A stretch of DNA of 64,000 nucleotides, taken from NCBI RefSeq assembly GCF_900106045.1, contig NZ_LT629802.1, positions 3,968,001-4,032,000 on the forward strand, read 5' to 3'. Of the stretch, positions 57,062 to 64,000 are shown in pieces; the first letter of the stretch is position 1; each line of letters starts with the position of its first letter. Made by a program: the position numbers and the translations under genes. The notes below the pieces were generated by a model, which did not search any database, was not told where the DNA came from, and worked only from the letters and a program-made list of their open reading frames with translations. The DNA comes from Pseudomonas mucidolens. Its GTDB lineage: Bacteria > Pseudomonadota > Gammaproteobacteria > Pseudomonadales > Pseudomonadaceae.

Positions 57062-57197
57062 ATATAACCCCAAGCAATCTGGTTATACTGTGAAGACAAC
57101 ATTCGCCGAAAATTCGCAATCACTCACAAATTTTACCTTAGCCTGATCCGTTACCAGTGAAAGTAACGTTCAGTCTATCTTTCTATCACATACCCAA

Positions 57198-57212
57198 ATT
57201 TTTAAAGAACGA
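57198..57212 (-). promoter_or_regulatory. boxA of the 16S-23S spacer
   Basis: The minus strand reads GTTCTTTAAAAATT, the antitermination boxA, 135-150 bp upstream of 23S. Bound by the NusB/NusE complex. Confidence 0.7.
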
Positions 57213-57294
57213 TCTAATCAAAGACTAGAAATCAACATTCACCATCATCACAATGGAATGCTCATTTCTAAGCTTTAAACAGTAGAAGCAGTAG

Positions 57295-57370
57295 TGGTGG
57301 AGCCAAGCGGGATCGAACCGCTGACCTCCTGCGTGCAAGGCAGGCGCTCTCCCAGCTGAGCTATGGCCCC
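57295..57370 (-). tRNA. tRNA-Ala (TGC)
   Basis: A 76-nt cloverleaf starting GGGGCCATAGCTCAGCTGGG, with anticodon TGC in CCTTGCACG, T-loop GGTTCGATCC and encoded CCA end. Located in the 16S-23S spacer as usual. Confidence 0.97.
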
Positions 57371-57400
57371 GTATTTCTACAGGCGTTTCCCACACAAAAT

Positions 57401-57477
<77 letters not shown>

Positions 57478-57558
57478 AATTTCGGGCTGCTTCTTTCGTC
57501 TTCTTCAATGAATCAAGCAATTCGTGTGGGAACTTATGGAGCAGCTGATGTCGTCGAT

Positions 57559-59095
<1,537 letters not shown>

Positions 59096-59244
59096 AAACA
59101 TCTTTGGGTTTTTAAGAAACCCTAAACTTGGCTCAGCAATCGTTGGTTACATCTTTGATTTCTCGCGGAGTAACTTGTGATGCTGATAATCTTGTTGACT
59201 ATCAGTCTTACTCCACAAGCACCCACACGAATTGCTTGATTCAG

Positions 59245-59256
59245 TTGTTAAAGAGC
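59245..59256 (-). promoter_or_regulatory. boxA of the rrn leader
   Basis: The minus strand reads GCTCTTTAACAA, matching the boxA consensus TGCTCTTTAACAA, about 150 bp upstream of 16S. Confidence 0.85.
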
Positions 59257-59292
59257 GGTTGGTTAAGATCTTTCGTCTCAACCGAGGCGCGC

Positions 59293-59320
59293 ATTCTACA
59301 GCAGCCTCTGTTGCTGTCAA
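59293..59320 (-). promoter_or_regulatory. rrn promoter, proximal
   Basis: TTGACA (59315-59320), a 16-nt spacer and TAGAAT (59293-59298), then a GC-rich discriminator (GCGCGCC). Such a discriminator marks promoters under stringent (ppGpp/DksA) control. Confidence 0.85.
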
Positions 59321-59401
59321 GCGGTTATTTTAAGAAGTTTTCAAAGTTTCCTCTGCAACTTCAACCACTTGCGCTTCCGATCTCTCGTTAGCGGGAGGCG
59401 A

Positions 59402-59429
59402 ATTCTACAGCGTTACACGCTGCTGTCAA
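59402..59429 (-). promoter_or_regulatory. rrn promoter, middle
   Basis: TTGACA (59424-59429), a 16-nt spacer and TAGAAT (59402-59407), followed by TCGCCTCCCGC. Same architecture as the proximal promoter. Confidence 0.85.
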
Positions 59430-59604
59430 CACCTCTTTTTTACCACTTTCGACCGAGAAGATCGAACCGTTGATAGAGCCATACAACCTTGCTCCAGCAA
59501 CTTCTTCCAGGCTTCGATGATCTGAAGCAGGCCGCTGTCGAACTCTGCATAACTCTTTGTTTACCAAGGAGTTTTCCGTTTCGACTGCGCCGGAAGTGGG
59601 GCGA

Positions 59605-59632
59605 ATTATAGACAGATATAATTCCCCGTCAA
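59605..59632 (-). promoter_or_regulatory. rrn promoter, distal
   Basis: TTGACG (59627-59632), a 16-nt spacer and TATAAT (59605-59610), followed by TCGCCCC. It lies 7 bp past the msrQ stop. Confidence 0.8.
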
Positions 59633-59639
59633 CCGTTAA

Positions 59640-60263
59640 TTACGCTTTTGTTGCAGAAGAAGTCTTTTTAGCCGTCAGACGAGGGATTCGACGCATCACC
59701 GGTGGCACGCGAATGATCAGAAGCAGCGCCCCTATCGAGGCATAGATAACCCATTCCTTGAGGTCCGCACGCACGATCCACAACATGTGCAACAAACCAA
59801 GCCCGAGAATCACATAGACCAGACGATGCAGCTTCTTCCAACGCACGCCCAGCCTGCGCCGACTGTAGCGGTTAGAGGTTACTGCCAACGCCAACAGCCC
59901 CAGGAACCCCAACGCGCCGACGATGATGTAGGGACGCTTACTCAGCTCCACGCCCAACTGCGACCAATCAAGCCCCAGGATGAACACGCAGTAAGCCGCC
60001 AAATGCAGCACCACATAAGCAAAACACCACAATCCCAATTGCCGTCGTACGGCGATCCACCCCGCCCAACCACTCAGCTTTTGCAAAGGCGTCATGCTCA
60101 AGGTGATCAGCAACAGAATCAGCACGCCCAAGCCGAGTCGATCCACCAGCACTTTGCCCGGGTCAGGCCCAAGCGCAAAACTCCAGGCTTCATACAGCCA
60201 AAGCAACGGCCACACCAAGGCCGCAATAAACACGCCGACTCGCCAGATCGAGTAACGCATCAA
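59640..60263 (-). CDS. msrQ: Heme-binding membrane subunit MsrQ
   Basis: A 207-residue integral membrane protein of the ferric-reductase-like family (formerly YedZ), with about six hydrophobic helices and conserved His residues (VVLHLAAYC and [17 protein letters not shown]). It passes electrons from the quinone pool or a flavin reductase to MsrP. Starts 4 bp inside the msrP stop (ATGA overlap). The gene ends just before the distal rrn promoter. Confidence 0.92.
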   Translation of the reverse strand: MMRYSIWRVGVFIAALVWPLLWLYEAWSFALGPDPGKVLVDRLGLGVLILLLITLSMTPLQKLSGWAGWIAVRRQLGLWCFAYVVLHLAAYCVFILGLDWSQLGVELSKRPYIIVGALGFLGLLALAVTSNRYSRRRLGVRWKKLHRLVYVILGLGLLHMLWIVRADLKEWVIYASIGALLLIIRVPPVMRRIPRLTAKKTSSATKA

Positions 60264-61273
60264 TAATTCTTCCGCAGGTCAAGGCCGGTATAGAGAGCAG
60301 CGACTTCTTCGGAGTAGCCGTTGAACATCTGCGTTTCACGCACGTTAGGACTGAACAACCCACTCGGTAGGCGACGCTCCCGTGCCTGCGTCCAGCGCGG
60401 GTGATCAACCGTGGGATTCACGTTGGCATAAAAGCCATACTCATCCGCGGCAATGCTTTGCCAGGTGGTTTTCGGTTGCTCGCTGACCAGACTGATCCGC
60501 ACGATCGACTTGATGCTCTTGAAGCCGTACTTCCAAGGCACCACCAACCGCAACGGTGCACCATTCTGATTGGGCAACTCCCGGCCATACATCCCCACCG
60601 CCAGGATCGCCAAAGGATTCATCGCTTCATCCAGGCGTAACCCTTCTACATAAGGCCAATCGATCAAGGCAAAACCGGAGCGCTGCCCCGGCATGCTTTT
60701 CGGATCCTGCAGGGTCTCGAAGCGAATGTACTTGGCCTTGGATGTCGGCTCGACCTGCTTGAGCAGGGCCGAGATCGGGAAACCGATCCACGGAATAACC
60801 ATCGACCATGCTTCGACACAGCGCAGACGATAAATCCGCTCTTCCAACTGATAGGGTTTCATGAAGTCTTCCAGGGCATAACGCCCAGGCTTCGCGACCT
60901 CACCATCAATCACCACACTCCAGGGTTCGGTCTTGAGCGATCCCGCATTGGCTGCCGGATCCCCTTTATCAGTACCGAACTCATAGAAGTTGTTGTAATG
61001 GGTTGCGTCCTTGAACGGTGTAATAGCCTCGTCCTTGACGGTAACGGCCTGCCACTGGGTGCTCGGCAGTTTTTCGGCAAACCAGTCTGGAGCCTTGCCG
61101 GGCGCTACATCCGCATAACGCGCAGCTTCGTCGGCGCTGGCCCAGCGAGGAAGGCTGCTCGCGGCAATACCTGCGAGCGCGCCACCGAGCAGGCTGCGAC
61201 GAGAAAAATAGAGGGATTCAGGGGTCACTTCCGACTCTTGGCAGTCGGAAGCTTTGGGTACTTTGATCAACAT
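60260..61273 (-). CDS. msrP: Periplasmic methionine sulfoxide reductase, catalytic subunit
   Basis: A 337-residue molybdopterin enzyme (formerly YedY). The Tat signal is [15 protein letters not shown], with the twin arginine at 25-26. The molybdenum-ligand Cys152 is in [11 protein letters not shown]. It repairs oxidised methionine in periplasmic proteins using electrons from MsrQ. It is first in a two-gene operon with msrQ. Confidence 0.93.
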   Translation of the reverse strand: MLIKVPKASDCQESEVTPESLYFSRRSLLGGALAGIAASSLPRWASADEAARYADVAPGKAPDWFAEKLPSTQWQAVTVKDEAITPFKDATHYNNFYEFGTDKGDPAANAGSLKTEPWSVVIDGEVAKPGRYALEDFMKPYQLEERIYRLRCVEAWSMVIPWIGFPISALLKQVEPTSKAKYIRFETLQDPKSMPGQRSGFALIDWPYVEGLRLDEAMNPLAILAVGMYGRELPNQNGAPLRLVVPWKYGFKSIKSIVRISLVSEQPKTTWQSIAADEYGFYANVNPTVDHPRWTQARERRLPSGLFSPNVRETQMFNGYSEEVAALYTGLDLRKNY

Positions 61274-61335
61274 GGCAACTCCGCAGTTTTGGAGGGTGAT
61301 GCACCAATAGACTGCGGAGTATGGGGAACATTACA

Positions 61336-62193
61336 TTAAGGCAATGTTTTGCGTCTGCGCAGATGCAGCAAGTATTGCACCGGGCCCGACGCGGCATACG
61401 CGAGGAACACCAGCAGCAGAATACGTGGCGGATCACTGAACACCACGGCGAACACCAGCACTACCGCAAGGATTGCAACAAACGGCACGCGCCCCTTGAG
61501 GTCCAGCTCCTTGAAGCTGTTGTACTTTATATTGCTGACCATCAGCATGCCCGCTGCCGCCACCATCAAGGCAACCAGGAACGACATTCTGGAACCCTGG
61601 ATTCCGTAATCGCTGAACGCCCAGACAATACCCGCCACGACACCCGCCGCTGCCGGACTGGCCAGACCGATGAAATAGCGTTTATCGGCGGTACCCACCT
61701 GGGTATTGAAGCGCGCCAGGCGCAACGCGGCACCCGCCACATAGATGAAGGCCACCATCCAGCCGACTTTGCCCATATCCCCCAGCGCCCAGGCAAATGC
61801 CAGCAACGCAGGCGCCACGCCAAAGGCAACCATGTCCGACAGCGAGTCATACTCGGCGCCGAAGGCACTCTGGGTATTGGTCATCCGTGCGACGCGTCCA
61901 TCCAGGCCATCAAGGACCATGGCAACAAAGATCGCGATTGCGGCGAAACCAAAGTACTTGCTCGCACTGGCTGCATCGCCGGCCGCCAGCGCGCTCTGGG
62001 CACTCATGGAGTTAATGATGGAGTAGAACCCGGCAAACAGGTTCGCCGTGGTGAACAGGTTTGGCAGAAGATAGATGCCACGGTGCCGGACTTTACGGCC
62101 TTCAGCATCATGGCCTTCCTCGACATGCTCATCGATCGGTAGCAGGCTTTCGGCGTCAGAGGCCTGGTTTGGCTCTTCGGGACGTTCGCTCAT
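61336..62193 (-). CDS. pssA: CDP-diacylglycerol--serine O-phosphatidyltransferase
   Basis: A 285-residue integral membrane enzyme that makes phosphatidylserine. The CDP-alcohol phosphotransferase motif is complete: Asp98, Gly99, Ala102, Arg103, Gly112, Asp116 and Asp120 (DGRVAR...FGAEYDSLSD). A hydrophilic N-terminus of about 38 residues precedes the first helix (YLLPNLFTTANLFAGFYSII). This is the membrane-type PssA of pseudomonads, not the peripheral E. coli form. It lies downstream of ilvC, separated by that gene's terminator. Confidence 0.93.
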   Translation of the reverse strand: MSERPEEPNQASDAESLLPIDEHVEEGHDAEGRKVRHRGIYLLPNLFTTANLFAGFYSIINSMSAQSALAAGDAASASKYFGFAAIAIFVAMVLDGLDGRVARMTNTQSAFGAEYDSLSDMVAFGVAPALLAFAWALGDMGKVGWMVAFIYVAGAALRLARFNTQVGTADKRYFIGLASPAAAGVVAGIVWAFSDYGIQGSRMSFLVALMVAAAGMLMVSNIKYNSFKELDLKGRVPFVAILAVVLVFAVVFSDPPRILLLVFLAYAASGPVQYLLHLRRRKTLP

Positions 62194-62294
62194 GGACTTT
62201 ACCTTGCAACGGTGTGAAAAAATTCGACAGAAGCTTGCGGCGAATGTTCGCCCGCAAACGATGCAGCTTTATACCAGAACCAGCCCCCCAAACG

Positions 62295-62324
62295 AAAAAA
62301 CGCGGCCTAAGCCGCGTTTTTCGT
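62295..62324 (-). terminator. ilvC terminator
   Basis: AAAAACGCGGC-CTAA-GCCGCGTTTTT, a perfect 11-bp stem with a T-run on the minus strand, 14 bp past the ilvC stop. Confidence 0.9.
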
Positions 62325-62337
62325 TGATCCGTTCGAC

Positions 62338-63363
<1,026 letters not shown>

Positions 63364-63401
63364 CTATATATCCAGGCCGTAAGGCCATTCACTAATTTGG
63401 G

Positions 63402-63893
63402 TTAGATGCTGAGTACTTTGTCGCCACGGGCAATCCCGGTGACACCACTGCGTACCGTTTCCAGAATCGAAGCTGTTCCGATCGACTGGATGAAACTGTC
63501 AAGCTTGTCACTGGTACCGGTCAGTTGGACGGTGTAAACGCTGGCGCTCACATCGACGATCTGCCCGCGGTAAATATCAGTAGTGCGTTTGATCTCGGCA
63601 CGCTGGGCGCCAGTGGCCTTGACCTTGACCAGCATCAACTCACGTTCGATGTGGGCACTTTCCGACAGGTCGACCAGCTTGACCACTTCGATCAGCTTGT
63701 TGAGGTTTTTGGTGATCTGCTCGATCACCTCATCATGCCCCACTGTAGTCAATGTCAGACGCGACAGCGTCGGGTCTTCGGTCGGGGCCACAGTCAGGCT
63801 TTCGATGTTGTAGTTGCGTTGCGAAAACAGGCCGACCACACGAGACAAAGCGCCCGGTTCGTTCTCCAGAAGCAGGGAGATAATGTGCCGCAT
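63402..63893 (-). CDS. ilvH: Acetolactate synthase small (regulatory) subunit
   Basis: A 163-residue ACT-domain protein. The ATG at 63893 gives MRHIISLLLENEPGALSRVV, the usual start. The ACT fold (residues 1-75) binds valine for feedback inhibition. The C-terminal part (80-163) activates the large subunit. It begins 2 bp past the stop of the large-subunit gene. Confidence 0.96.
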   Translation of the reverse strand: MRHIISLLLENEPGALSRVVGLFSQRNYNIESLTVAPTEDPTLSRLTLTTVGHDEVIEQITKNLNKLIEVVKLVDLSESAHIERELMLVKVKATGAQRAEIKRTTDIYRGQIVDVSASVYTVQLTGTSDKLDSFIQSIGTASILETVRSGVTGIARGDKVLSI

Positions 63894-63895
63894 GA

Positions 63896-64000
63896 TTAGG
63901 TACGCTCCGTCTTGTTCAGCCACATGTCGCGCATAGAGCCGTCTTTGATCTGCATCGGGTAGACGTGCTCGCTGGTGTCGACCTTGATATCGATGAACAC
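63896..64000 (-). CDS. ilvI: Acetolactate synthase large subunit, 3' end
   Basis: Only the last 34 codons and the stop are in the window ([20 protein letters not shown] then TERT). The block matches the C-terminus of ThDP-dependent acetolactate synthase large subunits in pseudomonads. The rest of the gene lies beyond position 64000. It would form the catalytic partner of IlvH. Confidence 0.88.
   Translation of the reverse strand: MFIDIKVDTSEHVYPMQIKDGSMRDMWLNKTERT

Larger units (their letters stand above)
59096..59639 (-). other. rrn leader region
   Basis: This 544-bp region holds the rrn control signals, entered separately: three tandem sigma-70 promoters and boxA. It contains no protein gene. 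Confidence 0.9.

Overview
The window comes from a Pseudomonas chromosome, most likely the P. fluorescens lineage. The evidence is family-level: the rrn operon, the holD-rimI / mksFEB neighbourhood, a REP sequence (GTAGGAGCGAGCTTGCTCGCGAA) typical of fluorescent pseudomonads, an OprD-family porin, a BdlA-like sensor and an AvrE-family type III effector. Most of the window is GC-rich. About 11.5-14 kb is clearly AT-rich and looks acquired.

Region 1 (1-8.1 kb) is a phosphonate locus bracketed by two LysR regulators. It holds a PhnD/PhnC/PhnE-like ABC importer with start/stop overlaps, an iron-containing alcohol dehydrogenase, an organophosphate-type MFS carrier and phosphonoacetaldehyde hydrolase (phnX). 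The 2-aminoethylphosphonate transaminase (phnW) that usually feeds PhnX is absent. The dehydrogenase could instead oxidise 2-hydroxyethylphosphonate to phosphonoacetaldehyde, which PhnX would split to acetaldehyde and phosphate. An IS1182-type transposase remnant sits at the left edge.

Region 2 (8.4-17.7 kb) is accessory DNA: an MFS exporter, a nucleotidyltransferase, a GNAT enzyme, a possible MITE, an AT-rich RloC/PrrC-like AAA ATPase broken by a frameshift, a four-helix membrane protein, a DUF4238 protein, a secreted serine hydrolase and a truncated IS1182-family transposase. Region 3 (17.7-24.1 kb) is transporters with their regulators: MFS/LysR divergent, AraC/MFS divergent, then DoxX and an OprD-family porin. 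At 24.2-28.6 kb lies a lone AvrE/RopE-like type III effector with a hrp-box-like promoter and no secretion genes or chaperone nearby.

Region 4 (28.7-45.1 kb) is mostly ordinary metabolism and transport: phzF-like, gamma-glutamyltransferase, ddlA, LysE exporter, AraC, GNAT, a BdlA-like sensor, MHS-type MFS, atoE, an acid phosphatase pseudogene, a SET-domain protein behind a LexA-like palindrome, carbonic anhydrase, rimI and holD. Between the AraC and GNAT genes lies a perfect-period (350 bp) tandem triplication, each unit carrying one REPIN.

Region 5 (45.2-64 kb) is core genome: the MksFEB condensin operon (no mksG), the split pqiA-pqiA-pqiB operon with a six-MCE PqiB, a complete rrn operon on the minus strand (16S, tRNA-Ile, tRNA-Ala, 23S, 5S) with three tandem promoters, msrPQ, pssA, ilvC, ilvH and the 3' end of the acetolactate synthase large-subunit gene. 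No CRISPR array, prophage or replication origin was seen.
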